Below are positions 1 through 11,282 of a stretch of DNA of 64,000 bases, one piece after another. Where the stretch lies: positions 33,051,470 to 33,115,469 of the forward strand of contig OX393578.1 of NCBI GenBank assembly GCA_947652605.1, written 5' to 3'. A program made the translations under genes and the position numbers. Source of the stretch: Elmis aenea (Eukaryota > Arthropoda > Insecta > Coleoptera > Elmidae). Below the pieces are notes generated by a model. It was not told where the DNA came from and did no database searches. It worked only from the letters and a program-made list of their open reading frames with translations. Position 1 is the stretch's first letter; each line of letters opens with the position of its first letter.

Positions 1-1766
1 ACAACTTCTAAAATTTTAGTATATCTACATCATTTTAAAATTGTAGCTTGTTCAAACCTCGGTAATAATTGTTCAAATCGAATCGGATCGATATTATTTA
101 TGACAAGTAATTTGGTATTTCCAAGCACGCATTGTTGTAAAATTCAAATTTTAGAAACTTATTTTATTTAAAATGATTCAGTTAAGAGTTAATAAATGCT
201 ATTTCCTTTACTATTGAATTGAGCTATAAGCTATAAACAAACAAAGATATATTTAAATGAGGTTCAACCCATTCGTACAGAATGAATATAGTTTCTGTAT
301 TCTAGGAAGTCGAATCCTATTGTTTATCACAGATTTTCCGAACATGTGTTTCCGGTACAACACCCTTTCTATAATACTTTGACCAATCAGAGCTTTATGA
401 TAACATTCGTGTAATTATTTGAAATTTAAGATGAACAAAAATTTTAAACAGTGTTTAGATAAATTTTAAAGACAGCAGACTGAGAGTGCGGCATATTTTA
501 GTTTTATGTGACAAAAAAATTGCATCTTTTTTAAAGTGTATCATAAAATAAATTATTGCTAAGGAGTTCAATTGCCAAATAGGTTTAAGTTTTCCATACC
601 GATTTTAATATTTTTATAGTAGGGTCCGACCTTTCTCAATAATAACATTCCATTTGAACTTGAACGAGCGCAATACATAATGATGAACTTTTTAAATAAA
701 TAGTTAAAAAAAACTTTGAGTTGTAATTCTGTGGTATACAATAATTTAATGTTATAGTTTGCATAAACCCTATTATAATATAATCGTTTAATTCCCTATA
801 ATTTTAAATTCAAAATAATACACGGCACTTTTCTCGAACTGGCATTTCGATAATGAATTGAACAGAGAGCAAATACCGAAGAGAGAGCAAACAGCGCAAC
901 ACTCGTGTGAACACCCTGGCAAGTAGTTGCAGCTAGGGCTGAGGTGAGGAGTGTCCCGACGTCACGGTCGAAACAAAAATTGCATTACGTGTGAACACGC
1001 GCTAGTTCAGTTTAGAGACTTGTGTCGCAACTTTACTCTAGCGTGTGTACTTACCTTTAGAGAACAGTCTCGCAACTCGGTCTATAGACAGGGTGTTGCT
1101 GTGTGAACAGCTCGCTAGATCGGTGCCGCTAGATCGACCCTCGGTAAGTTTTAGTCTAGTTAGAGTTGTTAGAGGGTCGTGTGAATACCTCAAATATTTG
1201 TCTCGTCACTCGCTCTAGCCAGATCCAAACGTTTGGAAATTTATGCTAGACTGCCCTATGCCTAAGTCCGTGAAGATCGCCCTTCGTCACGATTTAAAAA
1301 ACAACTACAGTACCTATAGAAAATTTATACTGATATTGTGCGTATTTGTAAAGTAAAATTTTTATTTAAATAAATATATTATATATGATTTTTTAATAAT
1401 CATTTATGCGCTAATTACATGAATACACATTTAAAACTATTTTCAAATAAAATGTAAACCAAACGAGCTTTATTTGCTATTTCTAAAGTAAATAAAAACT
1501 AAAAATAGTTTTTTCGTATTTTTTTATTATTTTGAAGTGCACGTTTTTATGTTGTATCATAAAATAAATTATCGTTGTTGAGGTCATTTGCCAAATAGGT
1601 TTAAGATTTCAATACCAATTTTAATGTTTTTATAGTAGGGTTCGACGTTTTTCACAAATAACTTTCTATTTTAATTTGAAAAAAGGCAATAAATCAACAC
1701 TAAAGTTTTTAATCGAATAGTAAAAAAACGTAACATTGTCAAATGACAACTTCTAAAATTTTAGTA

Positions 1767-1797
<31 letters not shown>

Positions 1798-2050
1798 CTT
1801 TATTTGTGCTGAAAAATCCAAAAAGGCATAGAACTGGCATTTCGATAATGAATTGAACAGAGAGCAAATACCGAAGAGAGAGCAAACAGCGCAACACTCG
1901 TGTGAACACCCAGGCAAGTAGTTGCAGCTAGGGCTGAGGTGAGGGGTGTCCCGACGTCGCGGTCGAAACAAAAATTGCATTACGTGTGAACACGCGCTAG
2001 TTGAGTCTAGAGACTTGTGTCGCAACTTTACTCTAGCGTGTGTACGTACC
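1..2050. repeat. Duplicated repeat block, no gene
   Basis: No gene is seen. Two long segments occur twice in direct orientation about 1 kb apart: roughly 836-1056 matches 1831-2055, and roughly 541-650 matches 1552-1660, with a few per cent difference. The opening bases near 1-24 recur near 1745-1768. The copies contain phrases such as CGTGTGAACACGCGCTAG and look like pieces of a transposable element or a diverged tandem duplication. The open frame across 1753-2058 is a product of the repeat and the TAG microsatellite and shows no protein features. Confidence 0.6.
1766..1797. repeat. (TAG)n microsatellite
   Basis: About ten consecutive TAG trinucleotides lie directly before the second copy of the duplicated block. 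Confidence 0.9.
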
Positions 2051-2134
2051 TTTAGCAACGGCCGTAAAAGTTACTTTTCAGGTCGTTGTCCTTAGCAACG
2101 GCCGAAAAAGTAACTTTTACGGCCGTTGCTAAGG
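2049..2134. repeat. Short hairpin-forming inverted repeat
   Basis: A segment starting TTTAGCAACGGCCGTAAAAG is repeated in reverse complement at the end of the interval, giving arms of about 28 bases around a 28-base centre. The centre holds a further partial copy of the arm (TTAGCAACGGCCGA). It resembles a tiny palindromic MITE or the terminus of one. Confidence 0.7.
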
Positions 2135-2444
2135 AGAGGGCCGGTAATGCAATACATACGCCGTCATCTGTCAGTGACAGAATGTCACGTAGTTTCTAAC
2201 CTATAATTTTGAAAATTACTAAAAATTTAAGTTGTTTTTAATTCGATCGCACAAAAAATGTAATATGCACCTCGGCCAAAACGTACTTTTTGGCCTTGAT
2301 ACATAAATAACTGTTTTGTTTGCAGTAACTTCTAATATGGACGTAAGGTAGGTACCTATACAAAAAAAAGTTAATTAAATGTTTTCTAGTTCAGTAAGAG
2401 TAACATATTTGAGAATATGGAACAGATCCCTATTTAAAACATGC

Positions 2445-2526
2445 GTTGTATGGCTCCATTTACGCGGTTTTCATTTACGCGCTGTTTTTGGGGAACGAAT
2501 TGCCCACGTAAATAGAGGGATTACTG
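2445..2526 (-). mobile_element. Pogo/Tigger-like element end (fragment)
   Basis: Read on the minus strand, the segment begins CAGTAATCCCTCTATTTACG, which resembles the CAGT...CCTCTATTTACG ends of pogo/Tigger-type Tc1/mariner elements. A TA lies just outside it (2527-2528). No opposite end was found. It stops eight bases from the stop codon of the neighbouring membrane-protein gene, so it probably forms part of that gene's 3' UTR. Confidence 0.45.
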
Positions 2527-2533
2527 TATATGA

Positions 2534-5500
2534 TTAATACGTGGTTACGGTATGTACAAACTGAGGATTATAAGGAAGCTGCTTTTCATAAGGACTACCT
2601 ACAATTTCTTCGATAATTTCTTCTTCAGCTGGAGTACCTAAAAAAATCAACCGGAAAGTTAATATATACACCCGTACCTATATATTATTTAAAATATTTA
2701 AATAAATATTAATTTGTTTCTTGTTCATCGTATTATATAATATATTACCATTACTACTTCGAGGTATTGTGGTTTCTGCTGCCGATGGTCTCCTAAGGTT
2801 AATTCCATTGGTTGGAAATGTTACAATTTGAAAAGCCCTTTCGTTTTGTTTTCTCTCTAGATGTTCTTTAATAATCTTTTGTTGTAAGTAATACTGCTCC
2901 GTCCAATATTGTTGCTGAACTGTACTAATAATAGGAGTGTTATTACTCTTAGCTGAAACAAATATAAAATTTAGGCACAACAAAATATCAACGAATTGTT
3001 CTAAAGGCAGTTAAAAAATATACGCTTTTAATAGTTACCATTTATATAAGATCAATAAGTCGTAAAAGAACGAAAAACATCACCCACCTCGTTCGATTCT
3101 TTCGTCACAGACGACTAGTGGCTTTAGTGAGGGGGAGGGTTGAGATTCAGACATAACTAATGGGCCCTTATAAATAACACATCTAACACCTGCAATTCGT
3201 TTAATAATGAATAAAAGAAAACCTCACAAAATTACAAACTTGTCAATGGAAACAGAACGACTGTGTACCAAAGTCAATCAAGACCACATCCACGGGATAC
3301 AGAATTTGCAAATAAAGTGATAAGGTATCTAAAAAGGTAATCTAAAAAGAATGTCGTTAATATCGAGATCATAAGCAAAGAAGAATGGTTGAACTAATAT
3401 AGAAAACCATGGACAATAAATGGAATTAGCAGAACTGAAGAAATCGAAAGAAATATTGAAATAGAAAATAGAACCGTAGACCCATGTATGCACTAACTCT
3501 ATATTTCGAAATCCTTATTTACCCAATGAGTGGCGATTAAAGCCGATAAAGTGAGATGGAAATATATTTCTCTCTTTTTAAGGTGCACTTAAACATTTGG
3601 CAACAATAAAACTAGGATTATTAAAAAAAACCTTCATGAAAATTGTTGATGTTACATATGTTACAAAATATGATTTTTGCAAATTACTTTTGCAGATAAC
3701 GATGTTTTACAATCCGAGGCAAATTACTACAAACCTTAGAACAGAATTTTATATATTTATTGTAGTTTGTACAAATCGTGAATCATCAACGTCAAATGTC
3801 ATATTTTTAAACTTTCAAAAATGACGTGACAATTACACGTGCTTTTGACGTTGTCCAATCTAATGTACGAGGCGTATGACAAAAGTAACGACCGGTTGGT
3901 CATAAAGAAAAGGCAAACAAAGAGAAAATAAATAGCAAACCGTTGAATAACACCGATAAATAATTTAAAAAAAGAAGCTCACTTATTTGTTTTAGATTAT
4001 AAAAAAGCACTTGATAAAGTATCTAAAAAAAAATATGGAAAATTAGAAAGAAAAAAGGAATTCCATTACCCTTGAAAAAATTCATAAAAAAACATTTACG
4101 ATTTATCACACACTACCACAGCCGGAAACGAATTAAAAAAAAGCATTGGTAAATGTACGTGTAAAACAAGGGTGTAGCTTATCCCTTACGCTTTTTAATT
4201 TATATACAGGGCGTTTCTTAAGTATTGCAAAAAAAATCAGGAGGTGATTCCTTATCGAAAATTAAGGGGGTCTTTCATAAAAAAAACATCCTTAGACGTT
4301 TCCTTTCGAAGTTACACCCCCATAAAGGGGGGCGGTAAAATTAGGTTTTTATTTTATTTCTCAAATTTGGATAAATTTAGGAAAATGATATTTGGTAGAT
4401 GTTTTATACGTATTAAAAGGTTTCCCATGGTAATATTTTTAATCATCTCCCACCTCCACAGGGGGTTGAAAAGTGCGATCCCTGTTGGTTTTCTAATCAG
4501 AACTTTTTGGTGGGTTAAAATTTTTTAATTAAAAATATTTTTTGTTCAAAGCTTGATTCATTTAGAAACTTTATTTATTCTCTAGTTTATCTCGTGTAAC
4601 CTACCGTTTTTGAGTAAAAAATAAAATAAGTATCAATGAACCATCAAATATTCCAATATAAAACAATTCATTTTGGTGGTTGCCATGGTTTGTTTATACT
4701 CATATTGGATAGAATTGACGGGTGTAATGCATTTTGAGGTTAACGCGGTGACGACGCTATAACGCCCGTCAATTCTACCCAACATGAACATAAACAAACC
4801 ATGGAAACCACCAAAATGAGTCGTTTTATATTGGAATATTTAATGGCTCATGTTTACTTATTTTATTTTTTACTCAAAAAGGGTAGGTTTTACGAGATAA
4901 ACTAGAGAATAAATAAAGTTTCTAAATAAACCAAGATTCGAAAAAAAAATTTAATTAAAAAATTTTAACCCACCAAAAAGTTCTAATAAGAAAACCAACA
5001 GGGGTCGCACTTTTCAACCCCCTGTAAAGGTGGGAGATAATTAAAAATATTACTATAGTAAACCTTTTAATAAGTATAAAACATATACCAAATATCATTT
5101 TCCTAAATTTATCCAAATTTGAGAAATAAAATAAAAACCTAATTTTACCGCACCCCTTTAGGGGGGTGTAACTTCGAAAGGAGGATTTTTTTTATTTTAT
5201 GAAAGACCCCGCTTAATTTTTGATACGGAATCACCTCCTGAATTTTTTTGCAATACTTAAGAAACACCCTGTATATTAGCCGCAAGCAAAGGGTATAATT
5301 CGGCATTCTACAAATTCTGTGTAATGCCTCAAAAAATTTGGCAAAGTATAAAAAAATAATGATGTTATATACCAGGGGTGGCCAACCTGCGGCTCGCGAG
5401 CCACATGCGGCTCTTTGAAGGATTATTTGTGGCTCTCGATAAATGTAGGTACCTGCTGTAAGTGCTGTCACCAATTATTCACCAAATTTTAAAGAATTAT

Positions 5501-8500
5501 CAAGAGAAGTAAAATAAATGTGTTTAATTTTTAATATTTAAATTCAATACACATATTTTGTACTTTTATTTATGTTTTCAATAAATATAATTTCTGTAAA
5601 AAAAAAAATTTAATACCTTTTTTGCATACCTTTTAAATACGTATTTAATTGCGGCTCGCGAAAAATTTCAAATTTTGAAAAATGGCTTGGACTATCAAGG
5701 AGCTTGGCCACCCCTGTTATATACATTACCTGGGCATTTTATAAAACGACGAATGTTAGTTAGGTGTAGTGTTTATTTTCTCACAAATAAAAATAATAAC
5801 ATTAATAGCAATAATAATAGTAACAATTATAATGTTAATAATAATTTTATGAGAATACTTTATTAATTGCAACGCAGTAAAAAAAAAGTTTAAAACAACC
5901 TTTAATCTGACCCTCTATAACCTATAACTGAACAAATGAATGAGGGTAAGTTAAAGGTTGGTGCATAGTGAGTTGCAATTTTTTATGAATAGTTTAATGT
6001 AGATGCTGCAAGCTGACGTGAACACAGTATGTATTTATATGTGTCAGCCATGACAGTCTGTGATTCCCAAAGATTATCTTTCCATTTAACAAGTTTATTT
6101 AATCTAACCATCCATAGAACTAAAACACACAATGAATGAAAAGACATAATACGACGTAGATTAAAACGAGTGTCTCATAATTTATAACCCGATTTGTTTT
6201 AATTATAACTTTAAAACTAATTTAAAAATACAAAAACTACTGTAAACGACTAATGATAGTATAAAGCAATAAATTTTTCATTTATAATAATATAATAACA
6301 TTTAACAAGTAAGTTTCCGTTGTTAGAGTACTGACAAATTCGAGTCCTTTCTACGACATGTTTCATTACTCTACCCAGAGTTTCTTGTGTTAGAGCGGCT
6401 ATTTCGTCTCTAACGTTTTGCTTGAGGTATTGCAATTACTTGCTTGTTGATGTACACTTTTGACTTTAGATCACCACAAAAAAGAAACTGGAGTCGTCAA
6501 ATTCAGCGACCAGTTTTTATCTCCTTATTTCCAGATTATGCAGTTCGAGAAAACTTCTCTCAGTGCGCCAGCCCATTGTTATGCGAGCTGTATAGGTCTG
6601 CTGGAAGCACATATTCTGCAGGGCCAGCCTGTTCAGCTCGGGTAGCAAAAAGTTCTGCATCATTTCATTACTCTACTGTGGTCAGCACTAGCTATTACTG
6701 CATTTCATCTTCGAAGAAATATTGCTCTCTAGCAGCGATGGCAAATAGGTGGCACGCGTGCCAAACTTGGCACGCGAGAGATTTTCGACGGCACCCTAAA
6801 GAATTCTATGAATAAATTTGTTTTTAAAATTTTAAACTTTTTTGAAATGTTTTATTTATTTTTAATTAGTATGCTAATTATCTACTACATGTTATTTAAA
6901 TATCAAAAAATTAAAAATACCAGAAAATACCAGAAAATAACAACTCTTCTTATATCGATACAATAATTTGATCATTACTATACATATAAAATACCAACTG
7001 TAGCGATGCACGGAACTTTTGATTGCATAAATGTATTTAGTGACACTTAAAATCATGACGTTGGCAATACTGAACGAAATAACTGACGGTTTTTTCTGGT
7101 AGGTAGGTTAGGTTAGGTTAGGTTAGGTTAGGTTAGGTTAGGTTAGCTTAGGTCAGGTTAGGTACTGGCACGGGGAAAAATTTGTATTCAATTTTATTTT
7201 ATTTTGGCACCCTGATCAAATCCTATTTGCCATCCCTGCTCTATAGTCTACCTGCTAGCACATATCCCACGTACGCGCAATATTTTGCAAACACCGACTT
7301 GTTCCAGGTATACCCATATGTCATGTCTCTGATCACCAATGGTTCCCGTCTCCTCAAATTATTACAATAACCGTCGAATGGGTCTAATTATTGTAAGCAG
7401 TAGACGTATGTTGTTGAGCGTATTGCCTTCGTTCGGAATTCTCGTTGTGTTGCCGCAATTCACGAATTATTGTTTCCAAAATAAATCCTTACTATTGCAG
7501 CGCGCTGTTGAGAATTTCAGCGAACCATTTTAAATTCTTTTGAGTTGTTTTTTCATAATATAAGAGAAAAATTAAAAAATAATAAACAATTAAAAAGTAA
7601 TAATAAAAACAAATGTCGTGATAAATTTTGGGACACCCAACATTATCTTCAACTACGAACAAGATATTTTGGGGTGATGTTTATGTAATCTCAATTTTTT
7701 ACCAGATAGCAGTAGTTCAATTGAATTCTCTTAGCTGAAAGAATCTTCGGCGTTATACAGGGTGAGGCATCACTTATGACACCCCCACTTATTTTGTTAT
7801 TGGAAAGAATTATCAAAAAAAGTTTCAAATAAAAGTTGTTTGATACAGTATTTCCCAAAATATTGTCATGTCAAATTTTTTGTTTTTGTTTTTTTTAGGA
7901 GTTACGGCACCATATTTGTGTTTTTTTTTTTAATGGCACCATAAATATTTTTTTATACGGTTTGAAAGACATTTTCTTTCTCTTTTCAACGCACTAAAAC
8001 TTTTTTACCCTTACATAACAAAATTTTTAAGATGCAAGGATCAAGATAAGACGTACCAGGCAATAAACCTAATACTTTCAGGAACAAGAAGAATAATAAA
8101 TAAGTTGCGGTCATTTTGCTGTGCTCAAAACATGATACAACGCATTTTTTCTATCGATAAGCTCTCAGTCATCGACTTTTAAGAGTTTTTATATCTGAAA
8201 TTGTACTACTTATTTAATCTATAAATATAAATCTACCAAACAGTTTATTTCGATGATTCCTCGATTCGCAATTAAATATATATAAATATATTTTTGCCTC
8301 TTTTTCGAAATTTTACATTTTGGTCTTAGATTTTGGCTGTCCAACTGGCGGCTCGCGGGCCACATCCAACCGGCGAAATTTATTTTGTGACCCCGAACAT
8401 TTTACAAAAACCCTTCACTCAATTTATACATAATATTACGTTTAGCCTATTAGAATTTATACTTAATTGCGGCCCGCTAAAGCTTAAGAGTAAAAAAAGG

Positions 8501-9216
8501 CCCGCATTGATATAGAAGTTGGACAGCCCTGATTTAACGTATTTAAAGTTTTAAATTTGTAAGATTAAGTCATCAAGTGTACGAATGTGACTATTTGCAT
8601 AATAGACCATCACTGTGGTAACAAGACTACAGATTGGGTTTGTAAAACAGTTTTTAATGCCATTAAAAATAATTACTGAAATGTAAGCTGTATTTTTATT
8701 ATAATGTAATTTGAATTACAATTTTTGTTCCAATTTATGTTTCATAAGTCCTCAAATAATAATGTTTATACTTAGATAATATTTTAACCAATCTAAGCAG
8801 ATAAACTTATTCAGTATTCACACTAAATGTTCGCTTCTTGACATAATACTTAGAGATTGGAAAAAACACTTTATTGCATATTTAATAATTAATGAATACA
8901 ATAATGCACACAATTACAATCAAAATAAAATAGGCTTATACAGATAATACATAAATATAGCAACAGAAATATTAGTAGAAATTATCAAATTATTCGGAAA
9001 TCAAATGTCTCTGTAAATTTTTGTAAAATGCTTCGCATTCGGGGAATTACTATTTTTTAAACTTTAGAGAGACTGTGTTCATGATAAAACTGAAGTAAAT
9101 AATCAATAACAATTCTCACCTTTTGATTTTTTTCTCTGTCTCCTAATTGCTGCGAAAAATACCACTATTATACATACTGCTACTACAACGCATACTATTA
9201 TTATTCCTGGTAACAT
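2534..9216 (-). CDS. Small single-pass membrane protein (134 aa, three exons)
   Basis: The gene is assembled from three minus-strand exons, 9120-9216, 2749-2952 and 2534-2637. They join in phase 1 at both junctions with GT...AG sites (donors GTGAGA and GTAATA). The total of 405 bases gives 134 residues. The start is the ATG at 9216; an in-frame TGA lies 45 bases upstream with no other ATG between. Residues 1-23 are one hydrophobic helix (MLPGIIIVCVVV...), followed by a basic stop-transfer cluster (RRQRKK). The rest is a polar cytoplasmic tail with a Q/Y/K-rich stretch, an acidic run (AEEEIIEEI) and a Tyr/Pro-rich end (SPYEKQLPYNPQF). I do not recognise the family. The layout, a Met-led helix on a roughly 100-base first exon and a PYNP-containing tail, resembles the 194-aa gene upstream. 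The first intron (6.2 kb) is full of transposons. An unseen upstream exon or a different start cannot be excluded. Confidence 0.58.
3970..4206 (+). pseudogene. Non-LTR retrotransposon reverse transcriptase relic
   Basis: Translation with two frame changes gives reverse transcriptase landmarks. One is a LDYKKALDKVS segment, matching the conserved D-x-x-K-A-F-D-x-V motif. Then come a GIPLPLKKFI segment and VKQGCSLSLTLFNLY, matching the G-V-R-Q-G-C-x-L-S-P-x-L-F-N motif. The catalytic block that should follow is absent because a fold-back element begins at 4207. Weak coding-like A-rich sequence upstream (about 3240-3560) may be part of the same LINE. It is non-functional. Confidence 0.65.
4207..5271. 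mobile_element. 1.07-kb fold-back element (TA target site)
   Basis: The two halves are near-perfect inverted copies. The left end begins CAGGGCGTTTCTTAAGTATT and the right end is its complement ending AATACTTAAGAAACACCCTG, with TA on both sides (4205-4206 and 5272-5273). The symmetry centre is near 4740 and carries CCGTCAATTCTA motifs on both sides. Only spurious open frames occur, so it is non-autonomous. Half copies of the same family lie at about 19745-20275 and 34100-34320. The ends and TA target suggest a Tc1/mariner-like mover, but no transposase is present to prove it. Confidence 0.8.
5286..5980. mobile_element. MITE copy carrying a nested SPIN-like insertion
   Basis: The segment begins GCAAAGGGTATAATTCGGCA and shares several blocks with the inverted copy at 24259-24664, for example TTCTGTGTAATGCC, TTTATAAAACG and CACAAATAAAAATAA. 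It has a central hairpin around the word CCTTTAA-TCTGACCCT. The hAT MITE at 5373-5716 sits inside it. The right end is degraded, so that boundary is approximate. Confidence 0.55.
5373..5716. mobile_element. SPIN-like hAT MITE (8-bp target duplication)
   Basis: The 344-base element begins CAGGGGTGGCCAACCTGCGG and ends with the complement, GGCCACCCCTG. It is flanked by exact 8-base target duplications TTATATAC (5365-5372 and 5717-5724). The inner text (GGCTCGCGAGCCACATGCGG) is typical of hAT elements of the SPIN/Charlie kind. No transposase is present. It inserted into an older MITE, which dates it as the younger of the two. Confidence 0.87.
6733..7238. mobile_element. hAT MITE containing telomere-like repeats
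   Basis: The ends are CAGCGATGGCAAATAGG and its complement CCTATTTGCCATCCCTG. The flanking 8-mers CTCTCTAG (6725-6732) and CTCTATAG (7239-7246) differ by one base and are read as the target duplication. The element lacks a transposase. It interrupts the DDE transposase relic around it. Confidence 0.8.
7102..7163. repeat. (TTAGG)n telomere-like tandem repeat
   Basis: About eleven tandem copies of the pentamer TTAGG occur inside the hAT MITE, with a few substitutions toward the right end (TTAGC, TCAGG). This is the canonical insect telomere unit, here in an interstitial position. Confidence 0.85.
7516..8330. other. Intronic spacer, one possible transposon end
   Basis: No gene is seen. A segment at about 7757 begins CAGGGTGAGGCATCACTTAT, which looks like the start of a fold-back or DNA element, but no matching right end was found. 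Confidence 0.4.
8333..8531. mobile_element. Small hAT MITE, SPIN-like family, eroded left end
   Basis: The left part reads GGCTGTCCAACTGGCGGCTC and the right part ends AAGTTGGACAGCCCTG, an inverted pair with hAT character. The first bases of the left end are lost. The flanking words GATTTT and GATTTAA suggest an eroded target duplication. The inner GCGGGCCACATCC matches the elements at 5373 and 53330. Confidence 0.65.
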
Positions 9217-10392
9217 AGCGCTAAGATTTGTTAAGATACTTTCAGGTAGTTTGGTACATCATCATATTGTTACTATGATAGATAGCTATAAATTTTTAGC
9301 ACATCAACTTCCATGCGTATCTTATCTTATTCTGTTGCTATCAGATAATTCATGCTTTGTTAATTACACGTTACTGAAGATATTATAAAATATTGCTCCC
9401 TCTGTCCCTCTGTCCGATGTCACTTTTTTGCTGAAACTTAACCTGGGTTAGAGATTTCTTAGTTTAAATACTTCTATTAAAGTGAGACTTTTAATTACCT
9501 GACGGTACCGGTATATTAAATCAGCGTTCGTTATACAGGATTAAGACAAAGTTCCGGAACGGTCGATTGTCATAGTTATTTTCAATTCTTTTGTTTTGAA
9601 ATTTGATTTGACTTTATGGTCAAAAATAAAGAATTTATTGATGATATTTCAATTGTTTTGCATTTCCGGTTTAGCAGAAAATTACTGCAACAAGAGTTTT
9701 AATAAAATAAAATAATTAAAAAAAACTGAAGAAGTAACTAACACAAAATCAAGTGTACCTACATGTAAACTAATGTCAGTTTGTCGCCAAATTTTATTGT
9801 TGTTTATCATTAAAAACTTAAATAACGGCAATAAAGTTAAAAAACCATCAAACTTTTAATTCGCTCTGTTTCTATAACTTATACTGCCGTTATCAATGTT
9901 TTTAATAATAAAGAACAATAAAATTTTACAACAACCTGACAGTAGTTACAGGTATCTTGATTTTGTGTTCATATCTTCAGTTATTTTAATAACTTTATTT
10001 AAAAAAATAATCCTTGGCGATGATATTTCTGAATGTAGTTTTTTTTATTTTGCATCCAAAAATGTAAAAATATACAAAGTGTTTCATGTAAGAAAATTAA
10101 GTTGGAGTCATTTCCTTTTAAACCTAAACCGAAAACGCAAAAGAATTAAAAATATCATCAATAAATTCTTTATTTTTGACCACATATTCAAGCCAAATTT
10201 CAAAACAGAAGGTTTGAAAATAAGACTTTTTCCCACATGTCATATAAACCAATAATTATTTTAGTCAAATTATAGTCACGCCTTCAAGTTATGACCAATC
10301 ACTTTCATTTTTAAGCGGCAAAAACTACAAATTATTTCAGCGGCAAAAAAAGGTAAATCATCCCGTGGGCAGGCTTTCCACTAAATTATTTC

Positions 10393-11155
10393 ACCCGCGT
10401 TACTTAAGCAATAAAAACTGGCAATATTAAATAACTCCCTTAAAAAAAGAGATAGAAACTTCAAATTTTAGGGATAGTTGGGCATTCAAAGCCTCTACAT
10501 GCCCATCTCGTTAGAAAAATATTTGCCGCCCCCGGAGGCGGTAGGTCAAATGTCAAATTTTAACGGAAGATCGTGCCACCTTTAAATTCACACCAATTGT
10601 AGCTTATACAACTAGTAGATGATCCTCTATCTCAAAATCGTTAAGCCGGCCTTCGATTGGCGGCGGCGAATTTTTTAAGATCATGTCATAAGTCTATTGC
10701 TGGGCCGAACGGACGACGTGCCACCTTCACAATCACACCAATTGTAGCTTATACAACTAGTAGATGATCCTTTATCTCAAAATCGTTAAGCCGGCCTTCG
10801 ATCGGCGGCGGCGATTTTTTTAAGATAATGTAATATATCTATTGCTGGGCCAAACGGACGACCGTGCCACCTTCAAATTCACACCAATTGTAGCTTATAG
10901 AACCAGTAGATGATCCCCTATCTCAAAATCGTTAAGCCGGCCTTCGATCGGCGGCAGCGAATTTTTTAAGTCTATTGCTATCCGTTAAAATTTGACATTT
11001 GACCTACCGCCTCCGGGGGCGGCAAATATTTTTCTAACGAGATGGGCATGTAGAGGCTTTGAATGCCCAACTATCCCTAAAATTTGAAGTTTCTATCTCT
11101 TTTTTTAAGGGAGTTATTTAATATTGCCAGTTTTTATTGCTAAAGTAACGCGGGT
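10393..11155. mobile_element. Fold-back element with 9-bp target duplication (Mutator-like)
   Basis: Arms of about 174 bases start ACCCGCGTTACTTAAGCAAT and end as the complement, CGCGGGT. Exact 9-base duplications AATTATTTC flank the element (10384-10392 and 11156-11164). A 9-base duplication with long inverted arms is typical of Mutator-like elements, which is the basis for the tentative class. The core between the arms is a tandem array. No transposase is present. Confidence 0.8.
10573..10978. repeat. Tandem array, about 2.8 copies of a 145-base unit
   Basis: Units start GTGCCACCTT at 10573, 10718 and 10864, so the period is 145-146 bases. Each contains CACACCAATTGTAGCTTATA, AAATCGTTAAGCCGGCCTTC and CGGCGGC. 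The array is the core of the fold-back element. Confidence 0.9.
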
Positions 11156-11282
11156 AATTATTTCCATAGCAGATGTTTGACATTTGCAAAGTATATTGAA
11201 AATTACAGTATTTAAATAATAATTAAAAATTGTAATTATTTTTGGTATCTTATTTGGAAAATAGTCTAATCAAATATATTTC

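Larger units (their letters stand above)
6285..7515 (-). pseudogene. Mariner-like DDE transposase relic, split by a hAT MITE
   Basis: Read on the minus strand with several frameshifts and stops, the pieces follow the usual order of the large insect DDE transposase family related to mariner. First is an N-terminal helix-turn-helix stretch (QRAAIVRIYFGNN...IAATQREFRTKA). Then comes a middle block (LNRLALQNMCFQQ...TARITM), where a W-F-Q-Q-D-G-A-T catalytic motif is expected but the aspartate region is deleted. Last is a C-terminal block (LKQNVRDEIAALTQETLGRV). The hAT MITE at 6733-7238 interrupts it. The higher G+C against its surroundings fits a former coding region. Confidence 0.7.

Noticed and set aside
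1753..2058. 101-codon minus-strand frame
   Set aside because: It consists of the TAG microsatellite (a threonine run) and the duplicated repeat.
9896..10255. 119-codon plus-strand open frame
   Set aside because: It lies within a composite fold-back region, is A+T-rich with Lys/Phe/Ile bias, and shows no motif or splice context.
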